A stretch of DNA of 64,000 nt from Tepidiforma thermophila (GTDB lineage: Bacteria; Chloroflexota; Dehalococcoidia; Tepidiformales; Tepidiformaceae). Shown one piece after another: positions 1 through 7,018 of the stretch. The stretch's first letter is position 1, and every line of letters starts with the position of its first letter. The notes below the pieces were generated by a model. That model was not told where the DNA came from. It worked only from the letters and a program-made list of their open reading frames with translations, and made no database searches. The DNA lies in assembly GCF_002563855.1 (NCBI RefSeq), contig NZ_PDJQ01000001.1, positions 930,001 through 994,000 on the forward strand, in the 5' to 3' direction. The translations under genes were made by a program, and so were the position numbers.

Positions 1-524
1 TCGAGGTCCCCCGGCTCAGCCACCACGAACTTGAACCACGCCCGCCCGCTCGCCGCGAACTCGCGCAGCACGGCGGGCGCAATCCGCCGCAGTCCCTCGT
101 TGCCGGAGTGGGCCAGCTTCGGCGAGACATTGAACTGGTCGATCAGCTCCGCCAGCGGCCCCGGGCCCACGGTCCCGTTCGTCTCGACCTCAAACCGGTA
201 CCCCTCGGCCCGCAGCGCCTCGACCAGGGGTACGAGCTGCCGCCGCTGCAGGAGCGGCTCCCCGCCGGTGATGACCACGTTCCGCGGCGGCAGCGCCCGC
301 ACCGACGCCGCCGCCTCCTCCTCCGTGATCTCCATCGTCGAAGCGGCCCGGTCGAACCGCTGCCAGTCCCACGTGTACGCCGTATCGCACCAGCGGCAGC
401 GGAGGTTGCAAATCGCCAGCCGCACAAACGTGCTCGGCACGCCCATCGAAACCCCTTCGCCCTGCACGGACGCGAAGATTTCCGGCCCCCCGTCAGCCAT
501 CCGCGCAACAATCAGCCGCTCCAT
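1..524 (-). CDS. queE: 7-carboxy-7-deazaguanine synthase QueE (3' end cut by window edge)
   Basis: Radical-SAM enzyme that converts 6-carboxytetrahydropterin to 7-carboxy-7-deazaguanine in the queuosine / 7-deazapurine pathway. About 174 residues are visible; the C-terminus lies beyond base 1. The N-terminus carries the QueE-type cluster motif CX3CX2C (ICNLRCRWCDTAYTWD, residues about 39-54), a family variant of the usual CX3CX2C radical-SAM motif, followed by the SAM-binding stretch ITGGEPLLQ. The start ATG overlaps the queC stop as TGATG, so the two genes are translationally coupled; queC supplies the next step (carboxydeazaguanine to preQ0). Confidence 0.93.
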   Translation of the reverse strand, partial: MERLIVARMADGGPEIFASVQGEGVSMGVPSTFVRLAICNLRCRWCDTAYTWDWQRFDRAASTMEITEEEAAASVRALPPRNVVITGGEPLLQRRQLVPLVEALRAEGYRFEVETNGTVGPGPLAELIDQFNVSPKLAHSGNEGLRRIAPAVLREFAASGRAWFKFVVAEPGDL

Positions 525-1267
525 CAGCCCGCCTCCAGCGCCGGGTCCCGGGCGCCGGCGGCTGCGAACCCCGCAGCGCGCAGCCGGCACGCGTCGCAGC
601 TCCCGCACGGCCGCTCCCCGCCGAGGTAGCAGCTCCACGTCAGCCCCAGCGGCGCACCCAGCTCCAGCCCGTACCGCACAATCTCCGCCTTCGACATCCG
701 GATGATCGGCGCCGCGATCCGCACCGGCACCCCGTAGGCCGACCCCACCTTGCTCCCCAGCCGGATCACCTCCTCCATCGCCCGGTAGAACTCCGGCCGG
801 CAGTCCGGGTAGCCCGAGTAGTCGATGGCGTTCGCCCCCACGTAAATCACGCCTTCGAGTCCCTTCGGGTCGGCGCCGCCGCCCTCGATCCGGTCGAGCA
901 GCCAGCTCTCGAGCGCAGCCGCCGCCAGCGTCACGAAGAACGTGTTCCGCAGCGGCACATACGTGATCGGCACCTCGGCCGCCATCGCCTCCCCCGGCCG
1001 GTCCGCCGGGACCGCGAAGGCGCTGCTGGTGAGGGCCGAGTGCGCCGCCAGCCGGGCATAGAACGCGGCGTCCGCCTCCACCAGCGGGATGCCCAGCGCC
1101 TCCGCGACCGCCCGCGCCGCCGCCAGCTCCCGCGCATGCCGCTGCCCGTAGGCGATGCTCAGCGCCCGCACCTCCCCGCCCTCCCGCACCGCATGCGCCG
1201 CCACCGTCGTCGAGTCCAGCCCGCCCGAGAGCAGCACCACCCCAAGCCGCGCCCGTTCGTTCGCCAT
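524..1267 (-). CDS. queC: 7-cyano-7-deazaguanine synthase QueC
   Basis: ATP-dependent enzyme making preQ0 from 7-carboxy-7-deazaguanine. 247 residues, a normal length. The PP-loop motif SGGLDSTT lies at residues 14-21, and four cysteines near the C-terminus (WSCYLGGERPCGSCDAC) form the zinc site. First gene of a queC-queE operon. The ATG at 1267 is 6 nt downstream of TAGGCT on the minus strand with no room for a Shine-Dalgarno, so the messenger is probably leaderless. The heptad repeat array begins only 25 bp upstream. Confidence 0.95.
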   Translation of the reverse strand: MANERARLGVVLLSGGLDSTTVAAHAVREGGEVRALSIAYGQRHARELAAARAVAEALGIPLVEADAAFYARLAAHSALTSSAFAVPADRPGEAMAAEVPITYVPLRNTFFVTLAAAALESWLLDRIEGGGADPKGLEGVIYVGANAIDYSGYPDCRPEFYRAMEEVIRLGSKVGSAYGVPVRIAAPIIRMSKAEIVRYGLELGAPLGLTWSCYLGGERPCGSCDACRLRAAGFAAAGARDPALEAG

Positions 1268-1273
1268 ACCCCG

Positions 1274-1279
1274 AGCCTA
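1274..1279 (-). promoter_or_regulatory. leaderless -10 box (TAGGCT) for queC
   Basis: TAGGCT read on the minus strand, followed by exactly 6 nt and the queC ATG. A start point 6-7 nt after a -10 box would fall on the A of the start codon. No clear -35 is visible; that position is occupied by the repeat flank. Confidence 0.6.
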
Positions 1280-1291
1280 CCACCGCGGGGA

Positions 1292-1466
1292 GGGATGAGG
1301 GATGAGGGATGAGGGATGAGGGATGAGGGATGAGGGATGAGGGATGAGGGATGAGGGATGAGGGATGAGGGATGAGGGATGAGGGATGAGGGATGAGGGA
1401 TGAGGGATGAGGGATGAGGGATGAGGGATGAGGGATGAGGGATGAGGGATGAGGGATGAGGGATGA
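1292..1466 (+). repeat. perfect heptanucleotide tandem array (GGGATGA)x25
   Basis: 175 bp made of 25 identical copies of GGGATGA, counted directly from the sequence. The plus strand reads G3-N4-G3-N4, the canonical spacing of an intramolecular G-quadruplex, repeated along the whole array. On the minus strand all three frames are open and encode a repeating SSLIPHP peptide, so long reading frames here are by-products. It lies between the divergent genes queC and the acetyltransferase. Resembles in kind the short tandemly repeated (STRR) heptamers known from cyanobacteria. Confidence 0.97.
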
Positions 1467-1582
1467 GAAGCTCTCCCAGCTCCCACCTCCCACCTCCCAC
1501 CTCCCACCTCCCTCCTCCCCCGGCGGGGCCGGGGCGGCGGCACCGGCGGCGGGGCTCCCTCCTCCCTCCTCCCTCCTCCCTA
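1467..1582 (+). repeat. composite tail: GAAGCT junction, CTCCCNN heptads, GGCGGGG module, CTCCCTC heptads
   Basis: Directly after the GGGATGA array comes GAAGCT, then seven in-phase heptads (CTCCCAG, four CTCCCAC, CTCCCTC, CTCCCCC; 1473-1521), GGCGGGG (1522-1528), a G/C-rich spacer, and four more heptads (1555-1582). G-tracts are now on the minus strand. The last heptad, CTCCCTA, contributes the first two bases of the TATACT -10 box of the next gene. The same order of modules occurs at 4002-4049. Confidence 0.85.
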
Positions 1583-1586
1583 TACT
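1581..1586 (+). promoter_or_regulatory. leaderless -10 box (TATACT) for the acetyltransferase
   Basis: TATACT followed by 6 nt and GTG at 1593. The box grows out of the last CTCCCTA heptad of the repeat, so the repeat occupies the -35 region. Confidence 0.65.
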
Positions 1587-1592
1587 TCCCCC

Positions 1593-2270
1593 GTGGCTGC
1601 GGAACCCTCCCATGCCCCGGTCCCGGTGCTCGAAGGCGAAGGCCTCACCCTCCGGCCCTGGGACGCCGACCTCGTCGCCCAGATGGCCCACTGGGGCGAA
1701 TACGGCTTCCCCTACCACGCCTTCGACCTCGGCCACCTCCGCGACCCCGCCCGCGCCGCGGCCGCGCTCGCCGAGCACACCGCCCCCGGCCGTCACCGCC
1801 ACTACGTCGCCGTCGAAGCCGGCCGCGCGGTCGGACGCTGCTCCGTCAACCTCGAAGACCCCGCCGGGCTCTACCTCTGGGCCGTCCATGTCCCCCCGGA
1901 GCACCAGGGCCGCGGCGTCGCCCGCCGGATGCTCGCGGTCCTCATGCGCGCCCTCGAACAGGAGTTTCCCGGCCGCGACTTCGTCCTCACGTCGAACACC
2001 TTCGCCGCGCATGCCCACCGCGCCTATCTCGCCCTCGGCTTCCGCATCGTCGAAACCCGCTGGCAGGTCGACCGCGAAATCGCCGAGCGGCTCTGGCGCG
2101 TCACCGACCAGGAGCGCGCCCCCCTCGCCGGCCACATCCGATTCTACGAAGGCCGCTGGCAGGTGCGCGCCTACGTGTTCCGCCGCGCCCGCGGCGCCCC
2201 CATGGACCTCCGCGTCGCTCAGGCCGGCGGCGAGAGCGGGCAGCGCCCGCAGCATCCCCTGGCGCAGTAG
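1593..2270 (+). CDS. GNAT family N-acetyltransferase
   Basis: 225-residue protein with one GNAT fold. The acetyl-CoA binding loop is visible as VHVPPEHQGRGVARRML (about residues 91-107, Q/RxxGxG/A type), preceded by a beta strand YLWAVHV and followed by SNTFAAHAHRAYLALGFR, the usual C-terminal helix before beta6. The acceptor substrate cannot be told from sequence. GTG at 1593 is chosen because a TATACT box lies 6 nt upstream. Its 3' end overlaps the convergent DUF2851 gene by about 50 bp. Confidence 0.8.
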   Translation: MAAEPSHAPVPVLEGEGLTLRPWDADLVAQMAHWGEYGFPYHAFDLGHLRDPARAAAALAEHTAPGRHRHYVAVEAGRAVGRCSVNLEDPAGLYLWAVHVPPEHQGRGVARRMLAVLMRALEQEFPGRDFVLTSNTFAAHAHRAYLALGFRIVETRWQVDREIAERLWRVTDQERAPLAGHIRFYEGRWQVRAYVFRRARGAPMDLRVAQAGGESGQRPQHPLAQ

Positions 2271-3381
2271 TCGGCCTGGAGCAGGAGCCCGCCCTGGAGC
2301 CGGCCCGCCGACCCGAACGGCCGGCCGTCCCGCCCCCCGAGCCACCGCTCGAGCTGGCGAAGCTTCCCGTACGTCCCCGGCGAGGGGAGCGCTGCCCACG
2401 CTTCCAGCGCCGCCTCCTCCGTCCAGGCCCCGGTCCCGAGCGCCGCCGGGATGACCGCGTTCGCCGCCACCTCGACCGCTGTGCCCCGCCCGATGCCCGG
2501 CGCCCGGGCGGCCTGCCAGCCCGACCCCGGCGCGAGCATCGCCGGCCAGCCGCCGCCCGATCCCCCCGGCCACCACCGCGCGGCCAGCGCCCCGAGCGCC
2601 CCGAGCCGGGCACCGGGCGCTGCCGCCGGGCGCACCCGTCCCCCGCGGACAGCGGCCCGGCCGCCGCGCGGAGGGCCGCCGACATCGCCAGCGTCCGCTC
2701 CTCGCCGTCGTATCCCTCCGCCGCTTCGAGCAGCCCGGCGAGCCCGGGCCGCTCCTGCACGGCCCGTGCGAGCGCCCGGTGCGCCGGCCCCAGCAGCGCC
2801 TCGGCTGCCAGGGCGAAGAGCGCTGCCCCGGATCCGTGCGCTGCCGCGAGGAGCGCGGCGCGGTTTGCTTTCATCCGCAGCCGCCGGGTCCCCATCCGGG
2901 CCAGCGTCCCCTCGACGTCGAGCCCGGCCGCCCGGGCGAATGCGCACGGCGGGACGAACGCCCCCGGCGGCCCCGCCGGCGCCGGCGCGAGGACGAGCAG
3001 CGGCACCTGCCGCACGCCCCCATGGGGCGTCGCCCGGAGCGGCAGGTCGTTCTCCGCCACCACGTGGAGGGCGACGCCGGCGTAGGCCGGGTCGCGGTCG
3101 TGCCCGTGCGCGAACCACCCCGAATGACGCAGGTGCAGCTCCACGTCACCGCGCAGCAGATCCCCCTCGACCTCCACGATGGCGCCGCGGAAATCCGGCC
3201 CGGTCCCGTCGCCGGGCACCCCGGGGAACACGACGCGCGCCGTGCGGCCGTCCGCCAGCCGGTGCGGCCCCGCCGGCCCGCGGCCCCACGCCGCCTGGAG
3301 CTCCGCCTCGTCCCGGAAGGGGAGCGTGTCCCGCCCGGGCCGTGTCCCCCGGGCCCGCACCGCCTCACCCCTGCCCATCAT
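2219..3381 (-). pseudogene. DUF2851 family protein, frameshifted
   Basis: The first part (3381 to about 2645) carries the family's N-terminal signature: TGPDFRGAIVEVEG, GDVELHLRHSGW, DPAYAGVALHVVAEND. The expected continuation (RVRPAAAPGARLGALGALAARW and a C-terminal cysteine cluster YCARGCCGRC) is in another frame ending at 2219. The switch falls at a run of five G on the minus strand (plus 2640-2644); one additional G would restore a single protein of about 387 residues, close to the family length. Either a real inactivating contraction or a homopolymer sequencing error. Function of DUF2851 is unknown. SD-like GGAGG precedes the ATG. Confidence 0.75.
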
Positions 3382-3886
3382 CCCCCTCCCCTGCCCTCAT
3401 CGCCCTTTCCCGAGCCTGAAGCCTGGAGCTTGAAGCTTGACCCAACGGCGCCGTCATCACACTCGCTCCCCGCTCCCCGCTCCCTCCTCCCAGATCCCTC
3501 CTCCCAGATCCCTCCTCCCTCGGCGGGGTTGGGACGCGGGGCTGGGGCTCCCCCCTCCCTCCCCTCCAGCTCCCAGCTCCCGGCTCCCGGCTCCCTCCTC
3601 CCTCGGCGGGGCCGGGAGGTTGTGCCGGGGCTCCCTCCTCCCACCTCCCAGCCTCCTCGGCCAGCATCCGGAGCAGCGTTGTGCTCGCCCCGCGCGGCCG
3701 GTGGAGCCCCGTCTCCCACTCCGAAACCGTCTGCTGGCGCACCCCGAGCCGCCGGGCGAACTCCGCCTGGGTCAGCCCCAGCCGGCGGCGGAGCGCCGAG
3801 ACCCGTTCCGGCGTCCACCCGGCCGCCCGCTCCGTGCTCCCGCCGGCCTCATAGCGTTCCCGTTCTTCCACGCGGGCAGTGTACAC
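3365..3886 (-). CDS. XRE family helix-turn-helix regulator with repeat-encoded tail
   Basis: 173 residues from GTG 3886. Residues about 26-78 form a Cro/C1 HTH: LTQAEFARRLGVRQQTVSEWETG is the typical turn and recognition helix. The remaining 90 or so residues are translation of the CTCCNNN repeat element (G, P, R, S, E rich) and end inside the start of the downstream DUF2851 gene. An inverted repeat overlaps the start codon, suggesting autoregulation. GTG at 3871 is an alternative start. The frame is also open upstream through the GGGATGA array, so a longer N-terminus is formally possible but unlikely. Confidence 0.65.
   Translation of the reverse strand: MYTARVEERERYEAGGSTERAAGWTPERVSALRRRLGLTQAEFARRLGVRQQTVSEWETGLHRPRGASTTLLRMLAEEAGRWEEGAPAQPPGPAEGGGSREPGAGSWRGGRGEPQPRVPTPPREEGSGRRDLGGGSGERGASVMTAPLGQASSSRLQARERAMRAGEGDDGQG
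3415..3652 (+). repeat. degenerate CTCCNNN heptad element with two GGCGGGG modules
   Basis: Nine units in strict 7-bp phase run 3466-3528 (CTCCCCG twice, CTCCCTC, CTCCCAG, ATCCCTC, CTCCCAG, ATCCCTC, CTCCCTC, GGCGGGG). A second run 3563-3611 again ends in GGCGGGG, and CTCCCTC/CTCCCAC units follow to about 3652. Upstream at 3415-3438 are opposite-sense heptads (CCTGAAG, CCTGGAG, CTTGAAG). The block codes the tail of the XRE protein on the minus strand. Confidence 0.8.
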
Positions 3887-3900
3887 GATTCCGTGTAAAC
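3879..3900. promoter_or_regulatory. inverted repeat operator at the XRE gene start
   Basis: GTGTACACG-ATTC-CGTGTAAAC: 9-bp arms with one mismatch around a 4-bp centre. It covers the GTG start (3886) of the XRE regulator on the minus strand, the usual place for a self-repressing operator of a small HTH protein. Confidence 0.6.
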
Positions 3901-3910
3901 CTCGCACTGA

Positions 3911-4001
3911 GGGATGAGGGATGAGGGATGAGGGATGAGGGATGAGGGATGAGGGATGAGGGATGAGGGATGAGGGATGAGGGATGAGGGATGAGGGATG
4001 A
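3911..4001 (+). repeat. perfect heptanucleotide tandem array (GGGATGA)x13
   Basis: 91 bp, 13 identical GGGATGA copies, the same unit and orientation as the 25-copy array at 1292. A partial TGA copy precedes it. It lies between the divergent XRE gene and the ABC exporter operon, and again directly abuts the heptad/GGCGGGG module. Confidence 0.97.
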
Positions 4002-4288
4002 GATGCTCTCCCAGCTCCCACCTCCCTTCTCCCTCCTCCCTTGGCGGGGTGGAGGTGCGGGCTGCGGGGCTCCCTCCTCCCTCCTCCCTCAGGGCGGCGG
4101 AGCGGCGCGGACAGGGGCTCCCTCCTCCCTTGGCGGGGTGGAGGTGCGGGCTGCGGGGCTCCCTCGTCCCTCCTCCCTCAGGGCGGCGGAGCGGCGCGGA
4201 CAGGGCTCCCTCCTCCCTCGGCGGGGCGGTGCGGGGGCCGGGCGGGGCTCCCTCCTCCCTCTTCCCTCCTCCCTCCCCCCTCCTGCTC
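4002..4288 (+). repeat. composite tail with 88-89 bp tandem units
   Basis: GATGCT junction, then heptads CTCCCAG, CTCCCAC, CTCCCTT, CTCCCTC, CTCCCTT (4008-4042) and GGCGGGG. A unit starting TTGGCGGGGTGGAGGTGCGG at 4041 is repeated at 4130 (89 bp later, nearly identical) and as a diverged third copy at about 4218. Each unit ends in GGGGCTCCCTCCTCCC. The block runs up to the promoter of the ABC operon. No coding potential is convincing. Confidence 0.85.
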
Positions 4289-4294
4289 TACACT
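4289..4294 (+). promoter_or_regulatory. leaderless -10 box (TACACT) for the ABC exporter operon
   Basis: TACACT, then 6 nt (CTCCCC), then GTG 4301. As at 1581, the upstream sequence is CTCCCTC-type repeat rather than a recognisable -35. Confidence 0.6.
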
Positions 4295-4300
4295 CTCCCC

Positions 4301-5221
4301 GTGCACATCGTCGAAACCGCCGGGCTCACCCGCCGCTTCGGCACCGTCACCGCCCTCGATGCCCTCGACCTCGCCATCCCGCCCGGCATCACGGGCCTCG
4401 TCGGCGCCAACGGCGCCGGCAAGTCCACGCTCTTCCGCATCCTCCTCGGCCTCCTCCCGCCGACCAGCGGCACCGCCCGCGTCCTTGGCTACGATGTCGC
4501 GACCCGGGGGCCCGAGCTCCGCCAGTTCGTCGGCTACATGCCCGAGCACGACTGCCTGCCTGGCGACGTCTCCGCCACCGAGTTCGTCGCCCACATGGCC
4601 CGCATCTCCGGCCTCCCCGGCGACGCCGCCCGCGAGCGCACCGCCGAGACCCTCCGCCACGTCGGCCTCTTCGAAGAGCGGTACCGCGAGATCCGCAGCT
4701 ACTCCACCGGCATGAAGCAGCGCGTCAAGCTCGCCCAGGCGCTCGTCCACGACCCCCGCCTCCTCTTCCTCGATGAGCCGACCAACGGCCTCGACCCCGC
4801 CGGCCGCGACGACATGCTCGACCTCGTCCGCCGCACCGGCCGCGAGTTCGGCATCTCCATCGTCATGGCGACCCACCTCCTCGGCGAAATCGAACGCGTC
4901 TGCGACCAGGTCGTCGTCATCGATGGCGGCCGCCTCCTCCGCCAGGGGCCGCTCGCCGATTTCACCGCCGCCACCGGCACCCTCCTCGTCGAGGTCGAGG
5001 GCGACGACGACGCCCTCGTCGCCGTCCTCCGCGGGCGCGGCCTCCGCGTCGAACGGGACGGGCGGTACCTCCTCCTCCCCGTCGCCGGCGAGCACGTCCT
5101 CGATGCCGTCCGCGACGCCGCCGCCGGGCTCGACTGCGGTATAGTCCGCCTCGAACGCCGCCGCCAGGCGCTCGAAGATCTCTTCCGCCCGGAACTGGAG
5201 GCCGCCGATGCCGCCCGCTGA
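4301..5221 (+). CDS. ABC transporter ATP-binding protein (exporter operon, first ATPase)
   Basis: 306 residues. Walker A GANGAGKST (about 33-41), signature YSTGMKQR, Walker B LLFLDEPTNGLDP and the H-loop histidine of MATHLLGE are all present. The C-terminal 90 residues resemble the DUF4162-type tail of export ATPases. It belongs to a four-gene operon ATPase-permease-ATPase-permease with overlapping ends, so it most likely pairs with the permease that starts within its last codons. Substrate unknown; families with this layout export antibiotics, sodium or lipids. GTG 4301 is set by the leaderless -10. Confidence 0.88.
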   Translation: MHIVETAGLTRRFGTVTALDALDLAIPPGITGLVGANGAGKSTLFRILLGLLPPTSGTARVLGYDVATRGPELRQFVGYMPEHDCLPGDVSATEFVAHMARISGLPGDAARERTAETLRHVGLFEERYREIRSYSTGMKQRVKLAQALVHDPRLLFLDEPTNGLDPAGRDDMLDLVRRTGREFGISIVMATHLLGEIERVCDQVVVIDGGRLLRQGPLADFTAATGTLLVEVEGDDDALVAVLRGRGLRVERDGRYLLLPVAGEHVLDAVRDAAAGLDCGIVRLERRRQALEDLFRPELEAADAAR

Positions 5222-6095
5222 CCCCCGCGCCGGCGCCATCTACGACCTCGGCTACCGCACCTACGAGGGCCCCCGCCTCGGCCGCCCGGCCGCTATCCTC
5301 GCCCTCTATACCTTCACCCTCCGCGCTTGCTTCGGCATCGGCCGCCGCACGAGCGGGAAGATCGTCCCCTTCACCGTCACCGCCTTCGCCTTCATTCCCG
5401 CGCTCATCCAGCTCGGCGTCGCGGCCCTCCTCGGCAGCCGCATCGAGGTGATCGCCCCCTGGAACTACCTCGGCTACAGCCAGGTCCCCGTGGCCCTGTT
5501 CTGCGCCGGCGTCGCCCCCGAAGTGTTCGGCCGCGACCTCCGCTACCGCACCCTCGCCCTTTACTTCTCCCGCCCCCTCCTCCGCGCCGACTACGCCCTC
5601 GCCAAAGCCGCCGCCTTCATCACCGCCCTCGCCGTCCTCACCCTCGGCCCGCTCCTTCTCCTGGTCATCGGCAACGGCCTCGCCAGCGACGACCTCCCCG
5701 GCTACGTATCCGACCACTGGGGCGAACTCCCCCGGTCACTCGCCGCAGGGCTCGCCATCGCCGCCGTCGCCGGGCTCGGTTCCCTCGCCATCGCCGCCTG
5801 GGCCGGCCGCCGGGCCTACGCCACCGTCGGCATCGCCGCCTGGTTCCTGGTCACCCTTCCCCTGGCGAACATCCTCGTCGAGATCGGCGGCCAGGCCGGC
5901 CGCTACGCCGCCTGGTTCAGCCCCTTCGACCTCCTCTACGGCGTCGCCCTCGCCGTCTTCGCCCGCGACCCCGGCCCCGATGCGATCCAGGCCCGCGCCG
6001 GCCTCCCCATCGCCACCTATCCCCTCCTCGCCGCCGTCCACGCAGCGGCGGCGGCCGCCCTCCTCCTCCGGCGCTTCCAGCGGGTGCAGGCATGA
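5208..6095 (+). CDS. ABC transporter permease (ABC-2 type)
   Basis: 295-residue integral membrane protein with about six hydrophobic segments (around residues 55-75, 95-115, 140-165, 180-205, 210-230 and 265-285) and a cytoplasmic N-terminus that opens YDLGYRTYEGPRLGR, a motif frequent in permeases of two-ATPase exporters. It overlaps the preceding ATPase by 14 nt and its stop overlaps the next ATG as ATGA, so all three are co-translated. Confidence 0.82.
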   Translation: MPPADPRAGAIYDLGYRTYEGPRLGRPAAILALYTFTLRACFGIGRRTSGKIVPFTVTAFAFIPALIQLGVAALLGSRIEVIAPWNYLGYSQVPVALFCAGVAPEVFGRDLRYRTLALYFSRPLLRADYALAKAAAFITALAVLTLGPLLLLVIGNGLASDDLPGYVSDHWGELPRSLAAGLAIAAVAGLGSLAIAAWAGRRAYATVGIAAWFLVTLPLANILVEIGGQAGRYAAWFSPFDLLYGVALAVFARDPGPDAIQARAGLPIATYPLLAAVHAAAAAALLLRRFQRVQA

Positions 6096-7018
6096 CCGCC
6101 GCCACCGTCCCCGCCATCGAACTCCGCGGCGTCTCCCGCTGGTACGGGAACGTCGTCGCCGTCAACGACGTTTCCTTCGAGGTCGGCCCCGGCATCACCG
6201 GCCTCCTCGGCCCCAACGGCGCCGGCAAGTCCACCCTCCTCCACATGATGGCCGGCTTACTCCGCCCTTCAGCCGGCGAGGTCCGCATCCTCGGCGAACC
6301 CGCCTGGCGGAACCCCGCCATCTACCGCCGCGTCGGTCTCGTCCCCGAGCGCGAAGCCGTCTACGGCTTCCTCACCGGCCGCGAACTGGTCGAACTCGCT
6401 GCCCGCCTCCACGGCCTCCCCGACCCCGCGGCCGCCGCCGCCCGCGCCATCGACCTCGTCGAGATGGGCCCCCACGCCGCCCGGCAGGCCGGCGGCTACT
6501 CCAAGGGGATGAAGCAGCGGATCAAGATCGCCGCTGCCCTCGTCCACGACCCGCAGGTCCTCGTTCTCGACGAGCCGTTCAACGGCGCCGACCCCCGCCA
6601 GCGCCTCCACCTCATGGACCTCTTCCGCCGGATGGCCGCCGAGGGCCGGACCATCCTCTACTCCTCTCACATCCTCGAAGAAGTCGAGCGGCTCGCCGAT
6701 ACCGTCCTCGTCATCGTCGCCGGCCGCCTCGCCGCCTCGGGCGACTTCCGCCGCATCCGCGCCCTCATGACCGACCGCCCCCATACCTTCACCGTCCGCT
6801 CCAGCGACGACCGCGCCCTCGCCGCCCGTCTCCTCGCCGAGCCCGCCATCCGCGGCATCGCCTTCGAAGACGGCCGCCTCGAAGTCCGCTCCGCCGAACT
6901 GCTCGCCGCCGCACGGGCCCTCCCCCGCGCCGCCCGCGAAGCCGGCGTCACCCTCTTCGAAGTCCGCCCCACCGACGAATCGCTCGAAACCGTCTTCAGC
7001 TACCTGGTGCACCGGTGA
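6092..7018 (+). CDS. ABC transporter ATP-binding protein (second ATPase)
   Basis: 308 residues. Walker A GPNGAGKST, signature YSKGMKQR, Walker B VLVLDEPFNGADP and H-loop SSHILEE. The C-terminal region again carries an extra domain of about 85 residues. About one third identical by eye to the first ATPase, so the operon may encode two transporters or one heterodimer. Starts within ATGA of the upstream permease and ends in GTGA overlap with the downstream one. Confidence 0.88.
   Translation: MTAATVPAIELRGVSRWYGNVVAVNDVSFEVGPGITGLLGPNGAGKSTLLHMMAGLLRPSAGEVRILGEPAWRNPAIYRRVGLVPEREAVYGFLTGRELVELAARLHGLPDPAAAAARAIDLVEMGPHAARQAGGYSKGMKQRIKIAAALVHDPQVLVLDEPFNGADPRQRLHLMDLFRRMAAEGRTILYSSHILEEVERLADTVLVIVAGRLAASGDFRRIRALMTDRPHTFTVRSSDDRALAARLLAEPAIRGIAFEDGRLEVRSAELLAAARALPRAAREAGVTLFEVRPTDESLETVFSYLVHR

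Noticed and set aside
1277..1543. Long minus-strand reading frames encoding repeated SSLIPHP
   Set aside because: They are a consequence of the 7-bp array being stop-free in all three minus frames; no ribosome site or non-repeat content.
1292..4001. CRISPR array
   Set aside because: The unit is 7 bp with no spacers, and no cas gene is present.
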